This document shows, piece by piece, positions 45,601 through 53,261 of a stretch of 64,000 bases of DNA (its first letter is position 1; each line of letters starts with the position of its first letter). Source of the stretch: Sorangium cellulosum (GTDB lineage: Bacteria > Myxococcota_A > Polyangia > Polyangiales > Polyangiaceae); contig NZ_CP012670.1 in NCBI RefSeq assembly GCF_004135735.1, positions 5,100,501-5,164,500 on the forward strand, given 5' to 3'. A program made the translations under genes and the position numbers. The notes under the pieces were generated by a model. The model had not been told where the DNA came from, searched no databases, and saw only the letters and a list, made by a program, of their open reading frames with translations.

Positions 45601-46879
45601 AGGAGGAAGCGATGCTCACGACCTGGTCCATCGGCGCGCCGCCGCGGACCGCGACGAGCGCGACGGGGCTGCGCCGCGGCGGGGCAGCCGGACGCGCCGC
45701 GGCGTCGTGGGGCGGTTCGCCAGGCCTGCGGGACGGCTCGTCGACCGCCTGGAGCGGATTTTTGTCGCCCGGGATCGGTTTTTCGATGTCCGAGATCGAT
45801 TTTCCGATGTCCCGGCGCGGCGCTTCGATGTCCGGGAGCGGTCTTCCGATGTCCGAGATCGATTTTTCGATGTCCCGGCGCGGCGCTTCGATGTCCGGGA
45901 GCGGTCTTTCGATGTCCGGGAGCGCCGGGGCGGCGATGGCGCCCGTGAGCGCCGCCCGGAGCGCCTCGGAGAGGGCGTGCGCCGATCCGAAGCGCTCCTC
46001 CCGCGACTTGGCCAGCGCGCGCAGCAGCACCTCGTCGACGCCTCGGGGGACGGGGGCGATCTCCGATGGTCGCGGCGGGCGCTGGGCGACGTGCGCATGA
46101 ACGACCGAAGCCGCCTCGCCCACGAAGGGCGGCCGCCCGGTGAGCAGCTCGAAGGCGAGGATCCCGAGCGCGTACAGGTCCGCGCGGGCGTCGACGTCGC
46201 GCGCGTCGAGGCACTGCTCCGGGGCCATGTACGTCACGCTGCCGAGCCGCAGCCCGGTGTGCGTCGGCGGAGGCCCCTCCCCCCTCGCGCGACGCCCCTC
46301 CTCCAGGCGCGCGAGCCCGAGATCGAGGAGGGCGACCTCCGGCATGGGCCCCGCCTTCCGCCGCAGCATCACGTTCTCCGGCTTCAGATCCCGGTGCACG
46401 ACGCCGGCCGCGTGGGCCCTGTCGACCGCGGCGCCGAGCGCCCCGACGAGCCGCGCGGCCTCGGCCGGCGCGGCGGCGCCCGTCCCCGGGAGCGCCGCCA
46501 TCCACCGCGAGAGCGTCTCCCCATCGATGAGCTCGAGGACGAGGTACGGAACGCCTCCGTCCAGCGCCCCTGCTCCGAGCAGCCGCGGCACCGTGGGCGG
46601 GCCGAGCCGGCGGAGCGCGGCGGCCTCGCGCGAGAAGCGCGGCTCGCCCCGGTGGCGCGCGATCTTGAGCGCCACCGCGAGGCCGTCCGCGCGCCGCACG
46701 GCCGCGAACACGCGCGCGAAGCCGCCCTCGCCGAGCAGGCGGAGCGCCTCGAACCCCGCCACCCGGGGCGCGGCCTCCGCCGCGACGACCTCCGCCGCGG
46801 GCGCCTCCGCCGCGACGCCGCGGTGCAGCGGACACCCTGCGATGGCGCCGATCCGGCGATGACAGACAGAGCAGCGCAT
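42611..46879 (-). CDS. Large PknK-like Ser/Thr kinase with AAA ATPase and TPR-rich C-terminus
   Basis: 1422 residues. The N-terminus MRCSVCHRRIGAIAGCPLH looks like a small zinc ribbon. The kinase domain (about 33-290) has LLGEGGFARVFAAV, Lys72 (ALKIARH), HRDLKPEN (Asp164), DLG instead of DFG, and APEQ. A heptad-repeat linker of xxxDIxx units (about 318-372) follows, then a cyclase-like region, and an AAA/NACHT-type ATPase with P-loop EIGHGKTRL (Lys582). The rest is helical, TPR-like (RAALQAAR, GKVRHRIQRFDDAASDLRAA). The architecture matches the PknK/myxobacterial kinase-ATPase-TPR group, which integrates protein-protein signals. It is alone on its transcript. Confidence 0.9.
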   Translation of the reverse strand: MRCSVCHRRIGAIAGCPLHRGVAAEAPAAEVVAAEAAPRVAGFEALRLLGEGGFARVFAAVRRADGLAVALKIARHRGEPRFSREAAALRRLGPPTVPRLLGAGALDGGVPYLVLELIDGETLSRWMAALPGTGAAAPAEAARLVGALGAAVDRAHAAGVVHRDLKPENVMLRRKAGPMPEVALLDLGLARLEEGRRARGEGPPPTHTGLRLGSVTYMAPEQCLDARDVDARADLYALGILAFELLTGRPPFVGEAASVVHAHVAQRPPRPSEIAPVPRGVDEVLLRALAKSREERFGSAHALSEALRAALTGAIAAPALPDIERPLPDIEAPRRDIEKSISDIGRPLPDIEAPRRDIGKSISDIEKPIPGDKNPLQAVDEPSRRPGEPPHDAAARPAAPPRRSPVALVAVRGGAPMDQVVSIASSFGGRLARVHDGLYVVAFPGPPRPRARAALQAARRLVAALADGTSAAVHVADLRVREGASGMVFAGPALARAAAFWPPGAADPVAITPEAAALLGDGAEDDPSAPSASPAAPDLQATATPLRGRDELVAEVVAHARAAFRDGAPLLCTLLGEIGHGKTRLSGALAEALSAEPGARVIAVAARPPDLAEPAGLARALLRACLAVEPGAGADALRAACVARLGPELGLASWPAVAFTLDALSGKEPAVAAVLAAPGALRQTLARAVGEALRRLAEERPLALLVDDAQWGDQGGLDALEIATLPGARAPLAVVVAASPALPAMRPLHGERAARSLQRALAPLDAGAARALLLDRLHPVEFVPEPVVAGLLASAQGVPLFLVELAAALRHAGAIRKVRGGPGWYLAGDEIARGEAAPVMTRLARRALAGLPPPLAELATVCAVAGDASSLAEIGRLLDDAARARAVSACGDLDPGVGASRLVRRGLLRVVGAERLAFAHPLLREAIEAEVPAGARRRLHGVALRGLLAAPGEGGARLARIARHAAAAGAHAEAAAACFELAEDARRRHLYVDAERHYTAALAALAEAAEEPEVPEAAEEQAAEEPEAAAAAGTRPARAALGRTSERPVRQAAVLAGRGKVRHRIQRFDDAASDLRAARALAEAEEDAALIADLLLEEATVLDWCGDYAGSQALVDLAAPLAARLGDAGLGVRCDVAAGRGHFRRQEIEAAIARLAPAARRAAALGDHESHVIALLLLAPALVYARRVDEAEARLEEVMARCASAGDRLHLGVAYMNRLFVRLMREDPEGAVGDLRIAVALARELGSAFLERGPTHNLAELLYWSGELSEALPLAVRAWELQQRFFEASLVPDYALLVARIHCARGELDDARRHLDWVLGHADLDALPPVTRALVRLCAQVVQGGEAPDALWDALVAEVRGAALLSEHIEVLCFAAEAALRGGRLAAARRWLGEAAAETSGSRFWRGRLARLAAAIERRSPP
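45764..45928. repeat. 21-bp tandem array encoding xxxDIxx heptads in the kinase
   Basis: Eight 21-bp units reading ALPDIER, PLPDIEA, PRRDIEK, SISDIGR, PLPDIEA, PRRDIGK, SISDIEK and PIPGDKN. Three heptads (PLPDIEA, PRRDIEK, SISDIGR) form a 63-bp unit that recurs, so the array grew by two levels of duplication. The DNA core is GGACATCGAA. Confidence 0.78.
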
Positions 46880-47254
46880 CGCGGTGTGAGCCTCGGGCGC
46901 GGATGTTATCCCACCGAGGACACCGCCGGAAGGGTGATGTGGGGCGTCTCTCCCGACGACTCGAGCGGCTGGCCCGCGTCACAGCCGCCGGCATGGTTGT
47001 TCGCCATGAGAGATTGGATTTCAACGCAACGGCGCGGAGGCGCAAAGGTGCAAGACCGCCTTCGCCTCTTGCGCCTCCGCGCCTCCGCGCCTCCGCGCCT
47101 CCGCGCCTCCGCGCCTCCGCGCCTCCGCGCCGTTGCGTTGAGATTCGGGCTTCGAGATGCCGTCGGGGGGAAGGGCGAAGATGCGCCGGACCGCGCGGTC
47201 CGCCCTGGATCGCGCGCGCGGCCGCCCGGCCGCTCGGCTCCGCGCGGGGCGGCC
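46880..47254. other. Intergenic stretch with inverted and tandem repeats
   Basis: About 375 bp between the large kinase gene start and the small conserved gene end. It contains an inverted repeat whose arms are at 47021-47043 and 47119-47141 (core CAACGCAACGGCGCGGAGG), and about seven copies of CGCCTCCG at 47072-47129 next to the right arm. No gene was recognised. Confidence 0.55.
47021..47141. repeat. Inverted repeat around an 8-bp tandem array
   Basis: The arms, about 23 bp, pair CAACGCAACGGCGCGGAGGC with its complement. Between them is a short unique part and an array of CGCCTCCG units. The arms themselves contain GCGGAGGC, the complement of the tandem unit, so the array may have grown from one arm. 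Confidence 0.7.
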
Positions 47255-47686
47255 TCAGCGCTCGCCGACCGTCTTCTCGAGCTGGGCCACCAGCGCGATG
47301 GCCGCCCGCTGTTCGCCGGGCGACGCGTCGAGCTCCCGCAGCGCCTCCAGGAGCTGGCCTCGCTTGAAGAGCTGATATTGACCGCTGATCGGGTTCAGCG
47401 CCGGAGCATCCATCCCCTGGACGACGCCACGCACGAAGGTCGAGTCCGTCACGACGCAATACTTGCCCTTGTGAAAGGGGATCTCCGGGTGGGTCACGAG
47501 GCGCTGCCACTGGGCCGGGCTCGGCGCGCCTCCCTGCGTGACGATCAGCGCGCGCGCACGGGAGCGTCCCCGATAATGGGCCATCACCGCGTCCAGGTAT
47601 CGATTCCATTCCTTGTCCGATGGCGCCAGGTGGCCGTGCACGACCACGAAGACCTCCCCCACCGCCCCGAACGCCATCGTCCGCAT
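47255..47686 (-). CDS. Small conserved protein, STAS/SpoIIAA-like
   Basis: 143 residues starting MRTMAFGAVGEVFVVVHGHL, then PSDKEWNRYLDAVMAHYRGR and RARALIVTQGGAPSPAQWQR. The strand-helix order and length resemble small STAS/SpoIIAA-like proteins common in myxobacteria, but the match is by general pattern. The frame is open to 47761; the ATG at 47686 fits the family start better. No catalytic motif was seen. Confidence 0.62.
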   Translation of the reverse strand: MRTMAFGAVGEVFVVVHGHLAPSDKEWNRYLDAVMAHYRGRSRARALIVTQGGAPSPAQWQRLVTHPEIPFHKGKYCVVTDSTFVRGVVQGMDAPALNPISGQYQLFKRGQLLEALRELDASPGEQRAAIALVAQLEKTVGER

Positions 47687-47798
47687 ATCATACAGAATAC
47701 CACAGCCAACGAATGGGCGAGGCGAAGCAAAGCCAAGCGATACGCGTTCCGCCCCGGGCACGGATACAGGCCAGTTCCGTGCGCGTGTGGACAGGAGG

Positions 47799-47886
47799 GC
47801 TCACCGCGCGTGCGCGGGCGAGCGAGCGGGGCCCGAGCCCGCGCCGCGCCGCCGTGAGGGGCTCACCGCGCGTGCGCGGGCGAGCG
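47799..47886. repeat. 26-bp direct repeat at the 3' end of the flippase-like gene
   Basis: GGCTCACCGCGCGTGCGCGG and the following GCGAGCG occur at 47799-47825 and again at 47859-47885. The second copy is the stop and last codons of the gene that ends at 47863; the first is a duplicated copy outside it. Confidence 0.65.
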
Positions 47887-48990
47887 CCCCGGCTCGCGCC
47901 CTCTCCCGGGCAGAGGCCGGAAGAGCGCCCGGCTGCAGAAGAAGACGAGCAGGCCGAGGGCGATCCAGACGATCTCCTTGGCTCGTTTGAGCAGGACGAA
48001 CGCGGCGCCGGCCGTGGCGGCGCCGGGCACGCCGAGGGCGTGCAGGAAGGCGACGTAGCCGGCGTCCTGAACGCCGAGCCCGGCCGGCACCATGAAGGCG
48101 GCCGCGCGGAGCAGCGCGAGGACGACCTCGAACGACAGCACCTCGGCGAGCGAGACGTCGACCCGGAGCAGGCGGAGCAAAAAGAGCGTCTCCAGCCCCT
48201 CGGCGAGCCACATGCCGAGCAGGAGGAGCGCCGAGAGGGCGAGCGCGCCGCGCTGCTTCCCGAGCGCGGTGGCGTGCGTGTCCATGGCGGAGAAGCTCGC
48301 CGCCTTCGCCTCGAAATAGGCCCCTGCGCGCCGCCCGGGCAGCCGCCGGAGCAGCGCGAGCGCCCGCGACGCCACCGTGCCGGAGAGGAGCGCGCTCGAC
48401 ATCGCGACCGACGCCGCGAGCAGGCCGAGCCCCGAGAGGACCAGGAGCCACGGGAGCCCCGGCGCCCCGAGCAGCGGGCGCGAGGCGCGCTCCAGGTGGC
48501 CGAAGCCGAGCGCGAGGGCGATCGCCACGTACGCCGCGTTCGCCAGCAGGATGAGCGACCGCCGCGCCGCGATGCCGGCGACGCCCTGCGGCCCCGGGAC
48601 GCCGCACCACCGCTGGAGCAGGTAAAACGTGGCCGACTCCGACACGGCGGGCCCGGCCGGGACGCTCAGGACCAGCGCCTCGGTCGACAGCGTGAGCGAG
48701 AGATAACGCCCGAACGATGCGGTCCGCCCGAGCGCGCCGAAGACGCGCCGGCTGGCCTCGGCCTGGAGCCCGCGCGCGACCAGGTTGGGGAGCAGGCCGA
48801 GCGCCATCATCGGCGCGCCCACCGACGCGAGGAGCGCCGCCACGCCGTCGAGATCCGCGCCGCGGAGCGCGCTCCAGAGCGCCGCCGCGGCCACGGCGGC
48901 GCCGAGCCCCTTCAGCAGGGCGGCGCCCGCGCTGGAGCGCCCTCTCGCCTGGGCCTGGGGAGACAGCTTGTCCTGGGCAGGGGCGTCCAT
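47863..48990 (-). CDS. LPG-synthase-TM/YbhN-type flippase-like membrane protein
   Basis: 375 residues with about eight transmembrane helices. The late segment AAFMVPAGLGVQDAGYVAFL and the early GLLPNLVARGLQAEASRRVF fit the UPF0104/lysylphosphatidylglycerol-synthase transmembrane region family. Members include the flippase part of MprF and HpnL in hopanoid transport. No catalytic synthase domain is attached. The start at 48990 is preceded by no strong ribosome site; an internal start cannot be excluded. The substrate is unknown. Confidence 0.83.
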   Translation of the reverse strand: MDAPAQDKLSPQAQARGRSSAGAALLKGLGAAVAAAALWSALRGADLDGVAALLASVGAPMMALGLLPNLVARGLQAEASRRVFGALGRTASFGRYLSLTLSTEALVLSVPAGPAVSESATFYLLQRWCGVPGPQGVAGIAARRSLILLANAAYVAIALALGFGHLERASRPLLGAPGLPWLLVLSGLGLLAASVAMSSALLSGTVASRALALLRRLPGRRAGAYFEAKAASFSAMDTHATALGKQRGALALSALLLLGMWLAEGLETLFLLRLLRVDVSLAEVLSFEVVLALLRAAAFMVPAGLGVQDAGYVAFLHALGVPGAATAGAAFVLLKRAKEIVWIALGLLVFFCSRALFRPLPGRGREPGRSPAHAR

Positions 48991-49305
48991 GGCGAGCGCG
49001 CTCCCGGGCCGCCGCCCGGGCGAGCGCTCGTATCCCAGAGGCGGGCCTCGACCTCATGTCGTGGCGGCAACACCGCGGCGACACGTCCGGCCCTCGCGGG
49101 CCCGGCGCGCTCATCCGCCTCTGTCACAAAAAAGGCTGTGGCTCCCCGGGAAATGAGCGATCCTCTCGGCAGGCTGCGATGAGACGGCGCGCGTCCGGTC
49201 GCCGGGCTCCCGGGGGGAGCACGGGCCGAGAGGCGCGCTCGATCCGGTGCCCTCGTCAGGCAGCGCGCAGGGCGACGCGAGGATGTACGGGAGGCAAGAG
49301 CGAAG
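48991..49305. other. Divergent intergenic region, nothing recognised
   Basis: About 315 bp between two genes facing away from each other. No hairpin, RNA gene or promoter pair stands out. Confidence 0.45.
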
Positions 49306-50613
49306 GTGGCGACAGATCAGGACACCATCGAGCGGCTCCGGGAGGAGAACGCCAGCCTCCGAGAGGAGCTCGAGAGGCTGCGGGAGCAGATCGCGAGGAA
49401 GGAGGAGCGGACGCGGCTCATCCTCCAGGCCGCCCTCGAGGGGTTCCACGTCGTCGCGATGAACGGCGACATCCTCGACTGCAACCCGTCGTTCGCCAGG
49501 ATCGTGGGGTACGAGCGGAGCGAGCTCCTCTCGATGAACATCGCGCAGATCGACCGGCAGGAGCCGGGGGAGATCGCCGCGCTCCTCGAGGAGCTCAGGG
49601 CGAAGGGGGCGATGCGGTTCGTCACGAGGCACGTCCACAAGGACGGCCGGCCGATCGACGTCGAGGTCAGCGCGCACCTCGTGAGCATCGACGGGGAGGA
49701 GGTCTTCTCGGCGTTCTCTCACCCGATCACCGAGCAGCTCCGGCGCGAGCAGGCGCTCCGCGAGAGCGAGCAGAAGTTCCGCGCGATCTTCGACGAGACC
49801 TCGATGTTCATCGGGCTGCTCACGCCCGCGGGGGAGCTCATCGAGCGCAACCGGACCCTGGCCGAGTTCACGGGCGCCCGGTCGGGCGAGGGCCGCGGCG
49901 AGCCCCTCTGGCAGGCGCCCTTCTGGGGCGGCGACGCCCGCGCCGAGGAGCGGGTGAAGGCGTGTGTCCAGAAGGCCACGTCGGGCGCCCCCGCCGCGTG
50001 CGAGGCGGTGCTCCACGGGCCGGGGGGCCGCGCGGCGACGATCGAGCTCAAGATGAAGCCCATCGTCGACGCGTCGGGCGAGACGGTGCTCGTGATCGCC
50101 GAGGGCTACGACGTGACCGAGCTCAGGCGGGCCGAGGCGGAGCGGGCCTCGCTCCAGGAGCAGATGATCCACGCGCAGGAGGCGACCATCCGGGAGCTCT
50201 CGACGCCGCTCATCCCGCTCGACGCGGGGATCCTCGTCACGCCGCTCGTCGGGCGGCTCGACAAGGTGCGGATCGGGCAGCTCCTGGAGCGGCTGCTCCA
50301 CGGGGTGGTGGCCCAGCGGGCGGCCACGGTGATCCTCGACGTCACCGGCGTCCCGATGGTGGACGCCGAGATCGCGGACGCGCTGCTCCGGGCCGCGCAG
50401 GCGGTCAAGCTGCTCGGCGCGGAGGTGATCCTCACGGGCGTCGGCCCCGAGGTCGCGCAGACGATGGTGAGCATCGGCATCGATCTCCGGGAGATCACGA
50501 CGCTGAGCTCGCTCCAGAGCGGGCTCCACCACGCGCTCTCGCGCTCGCGCGGCCGGCGGCGCTCCGGCGGACGGCGGGTCGGCGGGAACGGATCGGGGGC
50601 GCCGGGGGCGTGA
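49306..50613 (+). CDS. PAS-PAS-STAS regulator (RsbR-like)
   Basis: 435 residues from a GTG. An N-terminal coiled coil (TIERLREENASLREELERLR) is followed by PAS 1 (about 40-150, GFHVVAMNGDILDCNPSFAR), PAS 2 (about 160-285, GLLTPAGELIERNRTLAEFT), a short linker coiled coil and a C-terminal STAS domain (ATVILDVTGVPMVDAEIADA). RsbR/stressosome proteins have this order and feed a partner-switching cascade. The site after VILDVTGVP carries no obvious phosphorylatable Ser, as is common in RsbR-type STAS. A related protein lies at the window end. Confidence 0.88.
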   Translation: MATDQDTIERLREENASLREELERLREQIARKEERTRLILQAALEGFHVVAMNGDILDCNPSFARIVGYERSELLSMNIAQIDRQEPGEIAALLEELRAKGAMRFVTRHVHKDGRPIDVEVSAHLVSIDGEEVFSAFSHPITEQLRREQALRESEQKFRAIFDETSMFIGLLTPAGELIERNRTLAEFTGARSGEGRGEPLWQAPFWGGDARAEERVKACVQKATSGAPAACEAVLHGPGGRAATIELKMKPIVDASGETVLVIAEGYDVTELRRAEAERASLQEQMIHAQEATIRELSTPLIPLDAGILVTPLVGRLDKVRIGQLLERLLHGVVAQRAATVILDVTGVPMVDAEIADALLRAAQAVKLLGAEVILTGVGPEVAQTMVSIGIDLREITTLSSLQSGLHHALSRSRGRRRSGGRRVGGNGSGAPGA

Positions 50614-50692
50614 GCGTCAGGCGCCGGGGGCGTGAGCGTCAGGCGCCGGGGGCGTGAGCGTCAGGCGCCGGGGGCGTGAGCGTCAGGCGCCG
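50601..50692. repeat. 22-bp tandem array carrying stop codons of two convergent genes
   Basis: Four copies of a 22-bp unit built on GGCGCCGGGGGCGTGAGCGTC; TGA is at 50611, 50633, 50655 and 50677 and TCA (minus-strand stop) at 50617, 50639, 50661 and 50683. The plus-strand gene uses the first TGA and the minus-strand gene the last TCA. Confidence 0.8.
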
Positions 50693-51495
50693 GGGCCGCG
50701 CGCCGCGCGCGCCAGGGCCACCATCGCCTTGCGGACCTCGTCGGTCGTCGAGACCGGCGCGTCGAACGCGAGCCGCGCCGCCCTCGGCCCCGCCGGCGTG
50801 ATGACGTCCAGCTCGAACCCGTAGCGGTCGACCGAGGTCATGGTCGCGGCCGTCGCGTCCTTGATCCCCGCGAGGACCTTCGCGTAGGCGAGCACGGCGT
50901 CGGCGTGGTCGGCGTTCATGTGCTCGAGGATGTGCGCGGCGTCGGACGCGAGCGGATCGGGCTCGGCGGCCGCGTACTCGCCGGCGTCGACCCACGACAT
51001 GCGGCCGAAGCCGCCGACGTAACGGATCGACGCCGGGTCGAGCCGGTAGAAGGCGAAGTCGGCGAAGTCGACGTAGTGCGCGGCGCGCGGGTGCGCCGCG
51101 AGGAACCGCGTCCGGGTGGCGGCCGCCTCCGCGGGGTCGAGCGGGCGGCACGGGCCGAGCAGCGTCATGCGCCCGAGGGCGAGCGGGTCCGCGCGGCCCT
51201 GGGCGGGCTCCGCGAGGAGCAGCGACGCCTCGGGGCGCGCCTTGAGGTTGCCGGTGTGCTCGGCCAGCGCCGACAGCAGGAGGAGCAGGCGCCCCTGGGG
51301 GTCCGCGGCGACGGTGACGAGCGATCCGTACGGGTAGCCGGCGGGATCCCGGGCGATCGTGCACAGCGTGGCCGTACGGGCCTGCTGCGCGAGCGTGCGG
51401 CAGCGCTCGGCGTGGCTCGGCGCGGTCGCGCGCGGGGCGGGTTGCTCGGACTCCGGCTCCGCAGGGCCGCCGGGCCGACCGTGGTCTGTGCTCAT
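50683..51495 (-). CDS. HugZ-like FMN-binding protein (PNPOx-like plus DUF2470)
   Basis: 270 residues. A split-barrel PNPOx-like FMN domain (TLCTIARDPAGYPYGSLVTV, RLLLLLSALAEHTGNLKARP, ASLLLAEP) is followed by a C-terminal DUF2470 domain (AAHILEHMNADHADAVLAYA). This pairing is typical of HugZ/HutZ-type haem-degrading or haem-storage proteins and of related heme-utilisation flavoproteins. A haem role would fit the HmuY genes at 1.9 kb, but that is only a thematic link. The ATG at 51495 gives the usual short N-terminus; the open frame continues upstream into repeat DNA. Confidence 0.83.
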   Translation of the reverse strand: MSTDHGRPGGPAEPESEQPAPRATAPSHAERCRTLAQQARTATLCTIARDPAGYPYGSLVTVAADPQGRLLLLLSALAEHTGNLKARPEASLLLAEPAQGRADPLALGRMTLLGPCRPLDPAEAAATRTRFLAAHPRAAHYVDFADFAFYRLDPASIRYVGGFGRMSWVDAGEYAAAEPDPLASDAAHILEHMNADHADAVLAYAKVLAGIKDATAATMTSVDRYGFELDVITPAGPRAARLAFDAPVSTTDEVRKAMVALARAARGPGA

Positions 51496-51881
51496 GCAGG
51501 GCGGGTAGCACGCCGGGTGGCCCGCAGAAACCCGATCGGGGCACGCCGAACGGCCTGACGTGTCACAGGGCATCTCGGCAGGGCGCCTGGATCGCCCCTG
51601 CTTCTGGCGATGTCGCCACGGCCGCTTTGGACGAACTCCTGCTTCTGGGGATGTCGCCACGGCCGCTTTGAACGAACTCCTGCAGTCTGGCGGTTCGAGC
51701 CCCGCGATCCGCGCCGGAATATCGGCGCGGACTCCGCCGCGCGCGCGTTCATCGAGCGTGTGTCCCGGTAGCGGGAGGCTCGCAGTTCTTGTAATGATGA
51801 TCGATACGCCCGATTTCGCGCACGGTCGCATGGTGACGCGGCCGTGTCGTCGGGCAGGCGTCGACGAGGTCGTGACCGGAC
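51496..51881. repeat. Intergenic region with a 44-bp direct repeat and a TGACRTGTCA site
   Basis: Two adjacent copies (about 51599-51642 and 51643-51684) of a unit containing GATGTCGCCACGGCCGCTTT. Upstream, TGACGTGTCACA at 51556-51567 resembles the palindromes at 53015. The region separates two genes that face away from each other. Confidence 0.6.
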
Positions 51882-52985
51882 ATGATGGCTCCCGTCCCCA
51901 TGCAAGCCGCGGGTGAACCGCCCGCGATCGAGCCGAGCGCGCGGGCCGCGAAGCCGCGGGTGGAGTGGGTCGATTACGCGAAGGGCATCTGCATCTTCTT
52001 CGTCGTGATGCTGCACGCGAACGGCATCACGCAGGAGCGGATGCGCGAGATCGGGTGGCTCGAGGAGGTCGTCGAGTTCGCGCGGCCGTTCCGCATGCCC
52101 GACTTCTTCCTGATCGCCGGCCTGTTCCTGGCGAGCGCGCTGCGCCGGCCGTGGCGGCGCTACCTCGACACGAAGGTCGTGCACTTTTTCTACTTCTACC
52201 TGCTGTGGATGACGCTGCGCTTCTTGGTCGTGGACCTCGATAACCTGGTCCGCGCGGACGGCGCCACCGCGCACGGGGTCGTGCTGGTCTACCTCCGGCG
52301 CTGGATCGATCCGATCGGCACGCTGTGGTTCATCCACATGCTGCCGATCTTCTTCGTCGTGACCCGCCTCCTGCGTTCGGTCCCGCCATGGGGGATGTGG
52401 CTCGGCGCCGCGGCGCTCCACAGCGCGCAGATCGCGACCGAGTGGACCGTGATCGACAACTTCGCGTCACGGTACGTGTTCTTCTATTCGGGGTACGTGC
52501 TCGCGCCGCACATCTTCCGGATCGCCGCGTGGGCGCACGCGCGGGCGGGCGCGGCGCTCGGCTACCTCCTGGGCTGGGGCGTCCTCAACGGGCTCCTGGT
52601 CGCCGCGGGATGGGCGCTGCTGCCGGGCGTGAGCCTCGCGCTCGGCTACGCGGGCGCGCTCGCGGTGATCTTCGTGGCGGTGATGTTATCGAAGCTGTCG
52701 TGGACCGGGCCCCTGCGGTACCTCGGCGAGAACTCGCTCGTCGTGTACCTGGGTGACTTCTGGGTCAGCCGGATCGCGAACCGGGCGCTGGCCCTGGCGA
52801 TCGGCGATGTCGGCTCGCTCGCGCTGGCCACGACGGTGGCGAGCGCGATCGGGACGGTCCTCCTGTGGCGCGTGGTGATGCGCACCCCGGGGCGCTTCAT
52901 GTACGTGCGGCCCCGCTGGCTCCGGCTCGACGACGGGCCGCCGCCGCGCGAGCAGGATGGGCGCAGGCCGCTCCTCGCCGCGTGA
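51882..52985 (+). CDS. Acyltransferase-3 family membrane protein
   Basis: 367 residues with about ten transmembrane helices. The start of the fold, WVDYAKGICIFFVVMLHANG with His45, and FRMPDFFLIAGLFLASAL are typical of acyltransferase 3 (OafA/NodX-like, also OpgC). Such proteins acylate sugars of exopolysaccharide, O-antigen or antibiotics in the inner membrane. No glycosyltransferase is beside it, so the acceptor is unknown. A second ATG six codons in is possible. Confidence 0.85.
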   Translation: MMAPVPMQAAGEPPAIEPSARAAKPRVEWVDYAKGICIFFVVMLHANGITQERMREIGWLEEVVEFARPFRMPDFFLIAGLFLASALRRPWRRYLDTKVVHFFYFYLLWMTLRFLVVDLDNLVRADGATAHGVVLVYLRRWIDPIGTLWFIHMLPIFFVVTRLLRSVPPWGMWLGAAALHSAQIATEWTVIDNFASRYVFFYSGYVLAPHIFRIAAWAHARAGAALGYLLGWGVLNGLLVAAGWALLPGVSLALGYAGALAVIFVAVMLSKLSWTGPLRYLGENSLVVYLGDFWVSRIANRALALAIGDVGSLALATTVASAIGTVLLWRVVMRTPGRFMYVRPRWLRLDDGPPPREQDGRRPLLAA

Positions 52986-53008
52986 GGTGTCATGGCGAGG
53001 GCGTGACA

Positions 53009-53054
53009 GGGGCCGTGACATGTCACGTCCTCGAGCGTGACATGTCACGGCCCC
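53009..53054. promoter_or_regulatory. Paired palindromes GTGACATGTCAC, operator-like, in a 19-bp inverted repeat
   Basis: GTGACATGTCAC, itself a perfect 12-bp palindrome, is at 53015-53026 and 53037-53048, 22 bp centre to centre, about two helical turns. The whole forms a perfect 19-bp inverted repeat (53009-53027 with 53036-53054). Half sites (GTGTCAT, CGTGACAG) lie just upstream. It lies after the acyltransferase gene and about 210 bases before the cupin gene. It could be an operator for a dimeric regulator or a terminator. Confidence 0.6.
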
Positions 53055-53261
53055 TCGCCCGACGCCCCGTCGCGCCCCCATGCCCGGAGCGCCGCGGCTC
53101 GCCCATGTCGGCCTGATTTGCCGCGCCGGCCGCTCCCCGGCGTCAACGCAGGTCCCGCCGGCAAACGCGCGGCAGGCGGCATGTGCCTTGCCTGAGCGCC
53201 CGGTGGACCCACACCCGACGCGCGCGCGAGGCGGCCGCGCCATCACGCAGGGAGAAGCATC

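Noticed and set aside
42354-47609. A second open frame of about 1750 codons through the large kinase gene
   Set aside because: Same strand but another frame; content is Arg/Ala/Gly text, whereas the kinase, ATPase and TPR motifs are all in the chosen frame.
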